DNA of 64,000 nt from Ashinkailepas kermadecensis (lineage: Eukaryota > Arthropoda > Thecostraca > Neolepadidae). Shown piece after piece: positions 1 through 11,086 of the stretch; the first letter of the stretch is position 1; each line of letters opens with the position of its first letter. The stretch covers positions 1-64,000 of the forward strand of contig JAOTOM010002680.1 of the NCBI GenBank assembly GCA_034440615.1. Reading direction: 5' to 3'. The position numbers were made by a program, and so were the translations under genes. The notes under the pieces are model-generated. The model made no database searches. It was not told where the DNA came from and saw nothing but the letters and a program-made list of their open reading frames with translations.

Positions 1-2080
1 CGGGGTTTCGGCGGGTCTTTTCGGGACCAGGTGCGTGATTTCGGTGGACTGGACGCCAGTTTTTTGGGCTCGACGCAAATTTTGGTGACTTGATATTTTT
101 AAAGTCGTTGTCGCAGCCTGATTTTTTTTGCAGGCCCCCGGTGTCACTTTGTTTCATGCCGACATCTTTTTCGAGCTCCTGTACGTTATTTTTAGGGGGG
201 GAATACGCGACTTTGACGGTATGTTTGTTTGGTGGTATGTTTGGTATGTTTGGAGCTCCGGAGCGATTTTCCTGGTATAGGCATATATCTTTTCGGAATC
301 TTTCCGTATTTGTGATCTTGTTTGTGATCACCCACCACAATTTTTGGGAGCCCTGTTTGGAATTTTCATTCCCCGACAATAACTTTTGGGACTACCGACG
401 GGAATTGTTGGTCCCGAGCGCGATATTTGGGGGACTCGGCGCGACTTGGCGTGACTCGGAAATCTGGGAGCCGGGTTCCCCAAAATTCGCACAGGGGGCT
501 CCAAATAACTACAGCGGCCACCAGAAAAAGTCGCGCTGGAGCCCAGCTAAGTACAACGCGCCCCGCAAACTCGCGCCGAGTCCCCCAAATATCGCGCTTG
601 GGACCTACAATTCCCGTCAGTAGTCCCAAAAATTCTGGTCGGGGCATGAAAATTCCACACAGGGCTCCAAAAATTGCGAAGTTCTGGTCCCCAGAGCGAT
701 TTCTGGGGACACCGGCGCGGCCCTTGGGTGTCCACCCGTTCAGTAGAGGGGAGGATGCGTTTGCCTGTTTGGTACGCCACTGCGGCTGCTGAACGTATTT
801 TTTGTCCCCAGCCGATGGCATCCTTCAGAGTATAAAGGCCCTTCGGCGAACTTTTTTTTCAGGAACTGTTCTGAAACTTTCCGGTGATCGGGTCGATTCT
901 ATGGAGTCCTTTGTGTTTTTTTCGTGTTGAGTTCCATTTTTTGTGATCCCCTGTGCGATATTTTTAGGCCCCGCTACGATTCTTCGGCTTCCCGGTGTAT
1001 TCCTTTCAGTGCCCCAACACAATTCTTTTTCGGGACCCGACTCGTTTTTTTGTCTTTGACACAATTTTTGGTGGCCGCAGAGTGACATTTCGGGAATGCT
1101 TTGATTTTCGGGAAGCCAACTGCGACTTGTGGGGCTCTGGCGCGACTTTTTGGGCCCCCTGTACGATTTTCAAGGGCAGAGACGCGACTTTTCGGGTTTA
1201 GGTGCGATTTTTGTTGTGCCCCATCATTTGTTGGGATACGCGAGAGTTTTAGTGGCCTCGACACGTTTTGGGGGTCAACGTTTTTTTTTCGTTTTGGGGG
1301 CCTTTGAAGCGATTGTTGGGACCCCAGAGTGATAGTCCATCTCCGGATTGCTTTTCGTTGCCCCGGCGTCATTTTTTTTGGGTGGTCCCGATGAGACTTC
1401 TGGGGCCTATTGTGACCTGTCGAGCCCCTAGCGTTACTTTGAGAGGCCCGAACGCGACTTTTGGTACCCCATGCTCAGGGCATTTTGAAGGGTCCCGGCC
1501 CGACCTTTTGAAGTCCATCGTGATTTTCATGAATCCGGTACGACTTTTTTGTCCCCCAGCGTGATTTGTAGGGACGCCGGCCCGACATTTTGGAAGCCAC
1601 AGTACGATTTTCAGGGGCTTTTGCTTGATCTTTTTAGCATCCAGCGTGATTTTCAGGGGCACAACCTGCCTTTGGGGCCATCTTGATTTTCAAGTACACC
1701 GACGCGACGTTTTTGGGCCACAGCGTGATTTTCAGAAGACCAGGTGCAAACTTTTGAGGCCCCCAGCGTGATTTCTTTAGGCACCGGCGCAACTTTTCGG
1801 GGGCCCCGACGCGATCTTTTTGGGGGCCCCAGTTGTACTTTGAGGTACCCAGATCCCACGTTTTGGTGCTTGAAACGATTTTTTTGGGCCACAATGTAAT
1901 TTTCAGCGTCCTTGGTTCGATTTTTGGGCTCCCAACGTCATTGAAAGGGGCCCTGTACGACTTTTTGGCTCCGAATGTTATTTTTAGGGGCTCCGTGCAC
2001 CTTTTGGACCTCAGCGTGGTTTTCAGTGCCACTGCGTGGTCTTTTAACGTGATTTTTTTTTTGGGGGGGGGCAACTGTCC
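1..2080. repeat. Diverged 20-33 bp minisatellite, family A
   Basis: Irregular tandem repeat running in from the left edge. Each unit has a GC-rich core (for example GGGGCCCCGACGCGA) followed by a short T-rich tail (CTTTTTGG, ATTTTCAGGG). Units are 20-33 bases and differ strongly from one another, so the array is old. It ends in a G-run near 2060 (TTTTTTTTGGGGGGGG). The reverse complement of the same theme fills 40850-42385. The open frames on both strands here are low-complexity by-products. Confidence 0.75.
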
Positions 2081-2104
2081 CCAATGCCCCCTTCGGTACG
2101 CCAC

Positions 2105-2905
2105 TGTGGGGTAAAGTTTTATCCTCTGTAAGCGGATACCATGGCAAGCAGATGTTTTATTACCATCTCCCAGAGAATAAACTATTTTAGTTGACGATCT
2201 GCTAGAGGGTAACTAGGGTAACCTTCTCAATTTCCGTCTGCCAGAGAGTGAAATATATTCATTTACCATCTTCCTGAGAGCACATACTTTTAGTTTACTA
2301 TCTGCCAGAGAGTAACCTATTCTCTTGTACCATCTGCCAGAAGCTACTCTTTTCGGTTACCACAAGTTAGAGAGTTCTCTTTTCATCTACCAGCTGCCAG
2401 GGGGTTACTTTTGGAACCTTACCCTCTGTCGCCGGATACCATGGCAAACAAACGTGTTTACCATCCCTCAGAGATTACACACTTTCAGCTTACCATCTAC
2501 CAGAGGGTAACCCTTTGCAATTACCATCTGCCACAGAGTAAACTATTTTCATCTACCATCTGTCAGAGGCTAAATTCCCTTCGTTTACCACCAATATATC
2601 AAATGATATATTATTTTCATTTACTATCTGAACGAGGCTGAGCGACTTTCGATTGCCACCAGTCAGGGGGTAAGCTCATTTTGTTTGTCATCTGGCATAG
2701 TAAATGGTTTACTCTGGATACATCATTTTGGAATTTTACCTCTGTAGCCGTATACCACGGGAAACATTTTTTTTTACACCATCGCCTCGATGTTACCATG
2801 TACCAGAGGGTAACCCTTCTCAGTTACAATCGGACAGGGAGCAAACTAATGTGATTTACTATCTGCCAGATGGAAAACCCTCTTGCTTTGCCATCTATCT
2901 GAGAA
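2105..2905. repeat. ~28-30 bp minisatellite with a ~300-bp higher-order period
   Basis: Units read roughly TTACCATCTGCCAGAGAGTA plus about ten AT-rich bases. A distinctive variant, CCTCTGTxxxCGGATACCATGG, appears at about 2118, 2419 and 2737, spaced about 301 and 318 bases, so about ten basic units form a higher-order unit. It follows directly after the GC-rich field at 1-2080. Confidence 0.8.
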
Positions 2906-3988
2906 TAAACCTTCATATATCCCGCTGTGAAGCGGAAGAATGTGAATAGTATGCACATATACCCGCCGCAGCAACCCGTACACAGCGTGATATCCTCCCG
3001 GTCAGTCACGCCATCCATGTGGTGTAGGTAACACAAGTTCCTTTCCACCTATCTTGGTAGTACACTCGGCTACACCCAAACAATAAGCATGCTTCAGTGA
3101 CGATATATTTCCACGATGTGCCGAAACATAGAACCAAAGTATGACTGACAGCACGCTCTAACTTCTTCCGGAGCATATTTCACTTAATGGAGATCGCATA
3201 GTCAAATATGTTCTTTTTAGAACTGTCATGAGACGGGGGCGAGGCGAGTTTTCCTGGAAAAACATCTTTGACTTCGCGCCCCATGTAGCCATACTCTCGA
3301 TTATCCATACCGTAATCATTCACAGCAACATGAGACTTGCTTTGCATCTTCATCTCGTGTCACTTTAAATACATCTTGGACAACTTTTTAGGCGCTTCGC
3401 CTTTATCAGTTTTCAACACATACCGCGTCAGGAGGAAGCCTAGATTTTCATGGCTACTATTAGATTTTTGCGCAAACATGGTAAACACGAAATACGACTA
3501 ATCCTGACCCTCTTGCCAATATCCCACGTTAATCGATAGCGACCACTTTCAACACACTAACATGAACTGTGAACGTGGCGTTCGACTCAGGGTGGCTGCT
3601 ATATTTTTGTGCATAGAAGTCGGAAATGTTGCTAGGTTTGGAGGAAAAACAACAGTGGCATCTACCGATTGGGATTGTCCACGGCTACAGATGATACAAA
3701 TAAAGTGGGATATTATATTAATAACATGTTTGTTAAGAAATAATTATGTGCTGAATTGAGAAAACCTCCACTTACATGCTTCCGCAAGCAAATAACACGG
3801 CTATTTTGCAACCTGGAGACAATTATTTTGCAAGAAAGATACCACCAAATCTGGCAATCATTCCTTTGCTCCGATTGGCGCCAAAACATTAACATGCGGC
3901 CGCACCTGGATGGGCGAAAAGGTACAGAGCCTCCCCCCACACTTTGGACGAGCCTAACATTGATCCCATGGGCGTTGCATAGTGCGAG
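2906..3988. other. Unassigned spacer
   Basis: Apart from the protein-like minus-strand stretch at 3180-3525, I see no repeat, RNA gene or recognisable coding sequence here. Confidence 0.4.
3180..3525 (-). pseudogene. Unrecognised protein-like reading frame with an in-frame stop
   Basis: On the minus strand this stretch reads as about 110 codons with a protein-like composition and one internal TGA (near 3363). Segments include NLGFLLTRYVLKTDKGE, then DNREYGYMGREVKDVFPGK and KKNIFDYAISIK before the TGA at 3180-3182. There is no start Met in context and I recognise no family. It could be a relic of a transposon or a host exon; a chance open stretch cannot be excluded. Confidence 0.25.
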
Positions 3989-4330
3989 GTGGTGGCGGAT
4001 CCAGGGGGAACTAGAGCATGTCACCCCCACCCGAGAGGAATATGGTGCCCCTTCAATTGAAAAAGCGACCCACCTTTAACGCTCGCGTGCCTCCACCGCT
4101 CAAAAAGTTTTCATCTGAGATGGCGCCCCTTCAAGGTATAAAGGGCGCCCCCTCCGAAGAAATGGCACCTCCTTCGGAAAATGGCTCGCCTCCAGGAAGC
4201 TCGGGTTCCCCCCTTCCCCCGTTCCCACCGCTCAGCAGCTCTTTTTCTTCACCCGATGGGCCACTCCGAATAAATGCAGCCCCTTTCGGAGAAAATGTCC
4301 CCCAGATCACAATTCCTAGGTCCGCCCTTC
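3989..4330. mobile_element. Short non-autonomous element with terminal GGCGGATCC inverted repeats (copy 1)
   Basis: Left end reads TGGCGGATCCAGGGGGA (about 3992) and right end CCTAGGTCCGCCCTTCG (about 4315), which are imperfect inverted repeats. The interior is C-rich, made of short units with GATGGCGCCCCTTCA and GAAATGGCACCTCCTTCGG themes, and has no transposase. The same ends and internal motifs recur at 36693-37060 and 43678-43967, so this is a dispersed MITE-like family. Confidence 0.55.
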
Positions 4331-4554
4331 GCAAGAGGGGAAAGGAACGGGCCGTGTCCCTCTCTCGATGGACATAGGCGGCAGCTTCGCCACCGCGAAG
4401 GGGGGGGGGACGCGAGAGACGCATCCTATCAATTTGGTATCAGGGGGCACAGTTGCCCCAACTTTGGCCTGCTAAATAAGACTAAGTGAGCTCACTTCTG
4501 TTCCCACCACCCAGACTTCCCTTCGAAATACAAACCTCTGTCCGGTCTGCCTAC

Positions 4555-5050
4555 ATGATCGCTCTACAGTAAGACCCTGTAGACCCTTATGACCAGTACG
4601 ACCCTTGATCCCTACAGCTTCCCAGAGCTCGCTGAGCTGCTAAAGGGGCCCACTAGCCACAACTGAGACCCTGATGAACCAGAGGGGCCCTGAACGGCCA
4701 CAGGGCCCCTCAATAACACAAGAGGGCCCCTGAACAGCCACACGATCCTCTGAGGCCCTCCTGAGGGACAAAAGAGGGGGCCTATAAACATGCAGAGGAG
4801 CCATATTATGCCTCTACCATTGACGCCCCTGGGCAGCCACTCATGGGGTCAGAGGGCTCAGTGACAAAAGAGGCGCCCCCGTGCTCAGAGGCCTGAGCAC
4901 ACAGGTGTCTGCTCTGGGGCAATGACGGGTGGAGTGGCCCCTGATTGGCCAGAGAGGCCCTCTGGGCCCCCTAAGTGGCAAAACAAGGGCTTGAGCAGGC
5001 AATGGTGCTACATGTGGGTCCCTGATCAGTCACATAGGCGCCTGCAACCA
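4555..5050. repeat. Degenerate ~30-bp GGGCCCCTGA repeat
   Basis: Recurrent AGGGGCCCTGAACGGCCACA, AGAGGGCCCCTGAACAGCCA and similar blocks at roughly 30-base steps, heavily diverged. No coding potential. Confidence 0.5.
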
Positions 5051-5099
5051 AGCGATATTTCTGATGTTTCTGGTTTGATCTTTAATCAATAATTTCCCT

Positions 5100-5288
5100 C
5101 GGTGGAGCCTCGACCGTGCCTCTGGTGACCCCCACCTGCTCCTGCCGATGGTCAGGCAGTGCCCATCTGATGGGAAGCAGGGGTCCCTTCTAGAGGTGGA
5201 GCCTCGACCGTGCCTCTGGTGACCCCCACCTGCTCCTGCCGATGGTCAGGCAGTGCCCATCTGATGGGAAGCAGGGGAGGTTCGAGTG
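5100..5288. repeat. Near-perfect 94-bp tandem duplication
   Basis: The block starting GTGGAGCCTCGACCGTGCCT is repeated after 94 bases; the two copies are almost identical, so the duplication is recent compared with the surrounding degenerate repeats. Confidence 0.85.
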
Positions 5289-5618
5289 GCTTTCTAGAGG
5301 TTCGAGTGCAGCAGCATTCTCCTGCGAAATTTATTTTTTTTTCAGTCAAAAGGTGCCACTTAGAGAGAAATAAGCGCCTCGTGAAAGGGAAAAGGCACCC
5401 CTTTTGTTTTCTCCAGTGCACCTCATCCCCCATAATGTTCAATTTTAACCCAACATAATTTCAATTTCCAGCCGAAGCTGAAATTGAATGCGGTGACTTT
5501 ATAATGGGATTAGATAGGCCCCTGCAAATCGATTTCCCCTCCACCCACCGCCAAGCCGCCAATCATTTTCATACAGCAACACCTATGTGCCGTTGTCAAG
5601 TGCTGGATCCGCCCCAGG
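5280..5618. mobile_element. Partial copy of the GGCGGATCC-terminus element
   Basis: Right end GCTGGATCCGCCCCAGG (about 5602-5618) matches the family, and the interior carries GGTTCGAGTG motifs (5280-5312) and a GGTGCCACTT...GGCACCCCTTTTG pair. No left end could be seen. A separate hairpin, TTCAATTTC...GAAATTGAA, lies at 5459-5490. Confidence 0.35.
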
Positions 5619-5619
5619 T

Positions 5620-6088
5620 GGACGTACTCTATATATTCTTTATAGTTACCATTTGCAATATCGTCGTGACGAGATGCTTTATAACCCAGTGGAAAGAGTT
5701 TTCACCTTCCTGAAAAATGAGCGGTAAATGGTTTCCCTTCATGGATAAAGGAACCATTTATCAGAGGGTAGCGGTGATTGGACCCAATGGGCGTACCATG
5801 TACTTAGAAATTCTGAAATTTTGTCTTCCGGGAAATGGTTAAAAGTGTACAGTGCACATAACACGAAACATTGTCCACAGCTCGGACACTACTGAGCAAC
5901 TCACATAACACGAACCAAACATTGTCTACAAAAACATGGGCGTCGCCACAGCAGGAGACTGAGGGGGGGGGGGAGGTTGCATCACCTCAAGCTTCTCGAT
6001 TTCGCATTAAGCCTGTGACGTTACATGGAACAAAATCAACCTACCGACTTTTTCTAATTCCTGATATTCAGGATCTGTGAGGATGCCC
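5620..6088. other. Unassigned spacer
   Basis: No recognisable gene or repeat; a short G-run lies near 5963. Confidence 0.35.
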
Positions 6089-6089
6089 G

Positions 6090-6945
6090 TGTACCAACAC
6101 AACATTTCCAGCCTCCACGAACTCAACGACCACCAGCCTATCCCTGGTGGACCTCCGATTGCTACCAAGCAGCTAAGCTTTAGAACCACGTACGACACAG
6201 ACACGAACAAATTCGCACAGCTGCTACGCTAATAGATTACCGGACAGCCAAAGCCAGCCGCCGCTACACCACTAAATCAGCCGGGAAGAAATTATTGGTG
6301 CCCTTTACTACTTCTTTTAACCACTGCACTCCTATATCGGAAATATGGCACCATTTCTGTGTATTGAAGTCTAGCAAAAAAAAGACCAATAGAAAGCGGT
6401 ATGCGAAAAAGACGACAACGAAATTCCTGAAGCATCAATACATCACTGATAATTTAGCAAATCATTACCAAGTAATCTCTCAGCTGGCCCGAGATCCATC
6501 CTGGAAATACAAACAGAATTGCACCACCAGTAACAACACGATCACATATTAATATCTGTGTAGCACACTGAAAATATATTTTAAGTGCGTTATGGGGTCC
6601 TGAAGCATGTCTGTAGACCTGCTTCAGACCAAGCGTACCAATTGCTGAAATACTTTGATTCCAGCATGCAAGAAACTTTGTTGCAAACATACAACAATGC
6701 ATGGAAATCCAAGAAACACCCGTAAGCATGATTCCGCCCTTACCTCATTCCAATCGCCATGCCAGACACTGACCCCACACCACCAGATAACTATAGACCA
6801 GGCTTCCTTTCAAGTCATTTGCTCAAAACTGGAAAGAATGACTAAACAGAGACTGATAAATTATATACACAAAAACATCATATCACCTTTTCAATCAAGA
6901 TCACGTCCAGGTAGAAGTTGCAGCGAAAGTATCACTAGACAAACC
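6090..6945 (+). pseudogene. LINE (non-LTR retrotransposon) linker and reverse transcriptase fragment, decayed
   Basis: Pieces of a Jockey/I-type ORF2 can be followed across frame changes. At about 6130 AYPWWTSDC resembles the WW motif after the endonuclease; 6235-6400 reads DYRTAKASRRYTTKSAGKK then FTTSFNHCTPISEIWHHF, like the linker of these elements. At about 6760-6800 PDTDPTPPDNYRP and then at about 6830-6935 SKLERMTKQRLINYIHKN and SPFQSRSRPGRS match the RT region that normally reads YRPISL...LLERI...FRPGRS. At least three frameshifts and several stops make it non-functional. The palm motifs with the catalytic aspartates are missing, because the sequence runs into a short tandem repeat after 6945. 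Confidence 0.65.
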
Positions 6946-6947
6946 AT

Positions 6948-7062
6948 CCATATCCAGCATGCAGTCTGGCAAATACCACATCTGGAAATCATCCACATCA
7001 AGCATGTGGTCTGGCAAACACTACATCTGGCAACCACCAACATCCAGCATGCAGTCTGGTAA
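6948..7062. repeat. ~46-bp tandem repeat, about 2.5 copies
   Basis: CCAGCATGCAGTCTGG recurs at about 6953 and 7046 with the variant CAAGCATGTGGTCTGG between, each followed by CAAAxACxACATCTGG. It sits at the 3' break of the LINE fragment. Confidence 0.65.
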
Positions 7063-7835
7063 TAAGCACCGTTTCTCTTTTCCAGACATCAGACATAAAA
7101 TAGGGCCGGTATAGCAAAGAAATCGATTTACTTTTTTCAGACAAAGCTGGCATCGTATACTTGTTTATGTAGCACATGCATGAATATGTAGTTGGAAATC
7201 CGCTATGTAGATACACCAAAGTGTGACTGGAATAGGAAGCACCACGCTAAGCAGCATGGCCTATGCTCAATTTGAGTTTTTGTATTCAACTATGCATTTT
7301 ATGGGGTATTGTCGCTTATGACATTTCATTGTGAAAATCGTGCGGAATACTTCGAAAATATAACCATAGAAAGGAGAATCTTTCCACTTGCAACTATATG
7401 CCGTGCACTTGCAACTACACAAAACAACATCACCACTATGGGCTGTAGGCCCTAATTATTCCTTCCTCTAAAATTTGCTCTGTTCCATGTGAACGAGCTA
7501 TAATTATGCTGGGAAGTAGTTAAAACATCAATGAATACAAATATTAGTTACACACGAGATTCTGGAGGGGAAAACAAGGTTTGACATTTTATAACGGAAG
7601 TGAGGAGAGGTATGGAAAGCAAGGTTCCTGAGGAACAGCACCCTTGACAGTTTTTATTTGAAGTCTTAAGCATATCTAATCACGATTTGCTTCAACTACC
7701 TCATAAACTGATCGGACATCACGAGTTCTGGATCGCAAAAGGTTATGGAATTTGCGCACCAATTGGACTAAGAAAAATCACGTGAAATTATGATGAATCA
7801 ATTGCTAACCCACAATTGCTACCAAGTCAAAAGCA
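7063..7835. other. Unassigned spacer
   Basis: AT-rich DNA without recognisable genes or repeats. Confidence 0.35.
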
Positions 7836-7837
7836 AA

Positions 7838-7975
<138 letters not shown>

Positions 7976-8127
7976 ACTTATCATTTGGCTTGATATATAT
8001 CCAAACAAAACATTACCCATCCCATCAAATAGCAATTTGAATCACGACCACCATGTCCCTGTCCCCTATCTCGTTTCTCAGTCCCATGATGGGTACCGTC
8101 CTCCCAGTCTCTTCTACCTTTGAGATC

Positions 8128-8135
8128 TGACGTCA
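8128..8135. promoter_or_regulatory. CRE-like palindrome TGACGTCA
   Basis: A perfect 8-bp CREB/ATF consensus lies 72 bases before the ATG at 8208. One such site is expected by chance every 65 kb, so its position upstream of a candidate small ORF is suggestive only. Confidence 0.3.
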
Positions 8136-8207
8136 GCGAGCCGGAACGGAGCTGTGAATGAACTTGTGTGTTGCTAAAAAGCCGGCACATGCTGCTGGCG
8201 GCGAACT

Positions 8208-8477
8208 ATGGCGGAGTGGAATGCTTCCAGGCAATCGAACATGGGGCCACTGGCTGTACTCTCAACAATATTTGTAGTGGAAGCGGTACGTGCACAACTG
8301 CTCCAAGCTCCAACTAAGTACCGATCCAACTCCATACCTCACCTCCCATTTGAAAATCATACTCATGCCCATGCACATGGACTGAACCCAGAACAGAAGC
8401 AACACATGGCGGGTGGGCAGCATGAATGGTTACAAATTTTGTTACTGGTAGTACACATACTAGTGATCGGATTATAA
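8208..8477 (+). CDS. Candidate 89-aa small protein with two hydrophobic segments
   Basis: The frame begins MAEWNASRQSNMGPLAVL and has a signal-peptide-like segment at about residues 12-28, a His-rich middle (HTHAHAHG at about 49) and a hydrophobic C-terminus (LQILLLVVHILVIGL) that runs to the stop. No family is recognised. A CRE-like site lies upstream, and a GTACGT splice-donor-like sequence at 8286 could instead end a first exon encoding the signal peptide. It may also be a chance ORF; there is no second line of evidence. Confidence 0.25.
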   Translation: MAEWNASRQSNMGPLAVLSTIFVVEAVRAQLLQAPTKYRSNSIPHLPFENHTHAHAHGLNPEQKQHMAGGQHEWLQILLLVVHILVIGL

Positions 8478-9189
8478 ACATATTTTGTCAATGGAAAATG
8501 AGATGTATGTTAAACATGTAGGAAAAGGTAATTTGTGTGCTATCATTATGCGGTCATCATGTTCGCATTGAATAAACATATATTTCGGGACATGATCTCG
8601 GATTCTCTTGCGAAAACCATACATATCGCAAATCAGCCATTATGCGATGTTTCCAGCCTCATGGGGCATCTAAATCTGCTGTTTATAAGATTCGTGGGAA
8701 TGTATATCACGCTGGCCAAGGAAGAATAGCGAAAGACATGCGTTCTCATTTTCGCGGACACGTGGTACGCGAGGACACGAGCAGGGGCCGGGTCTCCCAA
8801 CGGCTTCTGGCAACAATATTGGTATCTCACGAGCTTGCGTCTGGGCAGTCCTACGACCGGCAGCTATCAAATGTCGAAGAGAAGAAGAGCACCGCAAGTG
8901 ATTGAGGCTCAGGCAAAATCCAAAAAACTCGACTGCATATGACTGCTGGCACGCAACCCAGTGAAGAGCAGTGTAAATGTCGAGGTGCTGATGAACAACA
9001 GGTCGTGCTTAACCTACACCAGCAGTGAGATGCCTTCCAAGTGCGGCTTATCCGCGTCAGCTGATGGAGACGTTCCTTCCTCACATCAAGTTCCAGCCAT
9101 AATGGAAATTCCCACGCGAACTTCTCGTCTGGCTTGCCATCAGTTAAAAGGGGTTAACTTAATCCGCAATGCTACCCAGTATGAGTAAC
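8478..9189. other. Unassigned, possibly upstream part of the transposase relic
   Basis: Two overlapping short frames at 8642-8905 and 8961-9188 are in the expected position for the N-terminal half of the transposase, but no diagnostic motif could be read. Confidence 0.25.
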
Positions 9190-9600
9190 TAAATGTGGGC
9201 GGCGAAGTATTCCATAAGAAGTGCCTGCAGAGTGTTCTGTTCCCATTTACCGATGAACAGTTGCCAGATAGCAATGCAGTGTTGTGGTCAGATCCTAGCT
9301 AGCGATCATTGCGCGAGTAAAACCTGAGAATTTTTGGAGGAAGCTGGCTTGCCTGTAGTTCACGTGACATGAATCCACTCTGTCCCCTTTAGCTGCGGCC
9401 TATTGAGGGCCTGTGGGGGATCATCAAGCAGAGGGTGTATTTGGGAGGGTAGCAGGCCAGAACAGATCTTTAGCTGGAGATGAGAATCCAGCAAGTGATC
9501 CCGGAAATAGATCCAGAGATGCCGCGAAAGATGATCGATGGGGTGTCCGCGCAGTGCGCCTGTCGGCCAACAGAGATATCGAATCTCATATTCACTAGGT
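9190..9600 (+). pseudogene. Tc1/mariner-type DDE transposase relic (C-terminal part)
   Basis: Across two frames: VLFPFTDEQLPDSNAVLWSD (about 9235), FGGSWLACSSRDMNPL (about 9336) and PIEGLWGIIKQRVY (9399-9440), then IQQVIPEIDPEMPRKMID (about 9484). This order matches the last third of Tc1/mariner transposases, where the family reads FQQDNARPHTA, then SPDLNPIEHLW with the last catalytic acid just before, then a basic helix. Stops (about 9300, 9316, 9391) and frameshifts disrupt it. Sequence at 8640-9190 may be the N-terminal part (HFRGHVVREDTSRGRVSQRL) but I cannot align it confidently. No terminal inverted repeats were found. Confidence 0.6.
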
Positions 9601-9763
9601 GTGTCATATTCGTAATAAAAGGAAGATGGTCAGACGTGAATGTTGTATTTATTGGACACATTGTAGGACGCTGCAAGAGGACAAGCTCTGTCTCCATTCA
9701 TACCATACATCCGCTGGGAGACAAAGTATTCCAAGTACCTACTGGCTCAGATGAATATCCATA

Positions 9764-10075
9764 CCTAGGTACCACATGACCCAGCGAACATTTGTCTATG
9801 CCCAGGTACAACATGACCCAGTGAACATTTGTCCATGCCTAGGTACAACATGACCCAACGAACAGTTGTCCATGCCTAGGTACAACATGACCCAGCGAAC
9901 ATTTGTCCGTGCCTAGGTACAACATGACCCAGCGAGCATTTGTCCATGTCTAGGTACAACATGACCCAGCGAACATTTGTCCATGCCTAGGTACAACATG
10001 ACCCAGCGAACATTTGTCCATGTCTAGGTACAACATGACCCAGCGAACAGTTGTCCATACCTTGGTACACGTGAT
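9764..10075. repeat. 37-bp minisatellite, about 8 copies
   Basis: Unit built from CTAGGTACAACATGACCCAG followed by CGAACATTTGTCCATGC. Copies differ by one to three substitutions. There are no spacers between repeats, which rules out a CRISPR-like layout. Confidence 0.95.
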
Positions 10076-10725
10076 CCAGCGAACATCTGTCTATCAGTGT
10101 TCCACTAGTTACCACATCAGTCATTTAGTTTTTTTTTCATCGGCGAGTTCGTCTGCCAACTTTGTCCAAAAGAAACATCGATTGTCCATCCGATACCGCG
10201 GTCACGCTCCTTTATCCACCGAACGTCAAAACGATCAAGTCTCTGCACACTTAAATGCTCGATTTGATACACGGCTATGCAACAATGAGTGAATGAAACT
10301 TGCTACAAACACTCACGTCGTATTTAAATGGCTCACCACGGTAATTACAGGAGTGCCATTATATAGTACGACACCCACACGTTTTTCAGAATGCATAGTA
10401 CAGTGACATTGGCATTGATATCTCATACATAATAAAGGTAAAACTACTTTAAAAACACGCTGTCAAATCGCACCTAATTGCTCCAGCGGAAGACCAGGAA
10501 CAGGGTATGGAAAGCTGAAAGTACAACACGATACCAGGATGCCTTGTAACGATGGACCCGAACGATTATGGTGATGCCCACCTTTGTCAAGGAGAAAACA
10601 AATGCCCAAGTAGAGGCTCTGAACGTATATTTCTCGAGATGTTCCTTGCTCCCGATGGGGAGACGTTCCCTCACTGTTGGAAACTAGGGGGAGGGGGCGT
10701 CTCCGATCTCTGTGCTATCTCAATT
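10076..10725. other. Unassigned spacer
   Basis: No supported gene or repeat; only short chance frames. Confidence 0.35.
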
Positions 10726-10934
10726 TGAGCTGACGTACGGTTAGCTCTCCCTCGGCATCTCCATAACATCTCTGTTTGAGCTGACGTATGGCTAGCTCTC
10801 CCTCGGCATCTCCATAACATCTCTGTTTGAGCTGACGTGTGGCTAGCTCTCCCTCGGCATCTCCATAACATCTCCGTTTGAGCTGACGTGTGGCTAGCTC
10901 TCCCTCGGCATCTCCATAACATCTCTGTTTGGAT
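10726..10934. repeat. 51-bp minisatellite, about 4 copies
   Basis: Unit contains TCCCTCGGCATCTCCATAAC, ATCTCTGTTTGAGCTGACG and TGTGGCTAGCTC. Length is a multiple of three, so both minus-strand frames stay open; no evidence of real coding. Confidence 0.9.
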
Positions 10935-11051
10935 GGCTTGTGGCTCACGGTGGCGCTTTCTCGTGGTTTGTTCTGAGCCTTCGAACCATTCATTTCAAGA
11001 GGTCTGCTTCTTCCGTAGATGACAGGATTCCATCATAACGATGGAACGTAA

Positions 11052-11086
11052 TGGCGCCACCTGCTGCGATGAGGCAGGTGGCGCCA
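11052..11086. other. 13-bp perfect inverted repeat (hairpin)
   Basis: TGGCGCCACCTGC at 11052-11064 is followed after a 9-base loop by its exact complement at 11074-11086. The stem is GC-rich and would form a stable hairpin or cruciform. No T-run follows, so it is not a terminator. Confidence 0.85.

Noticed and set aside
9764..10075. Possible CRISPR array (37-bp repeats)
   Set aside because: Repeats are contiguous without spacers, and the mobile elements show an animal genome.
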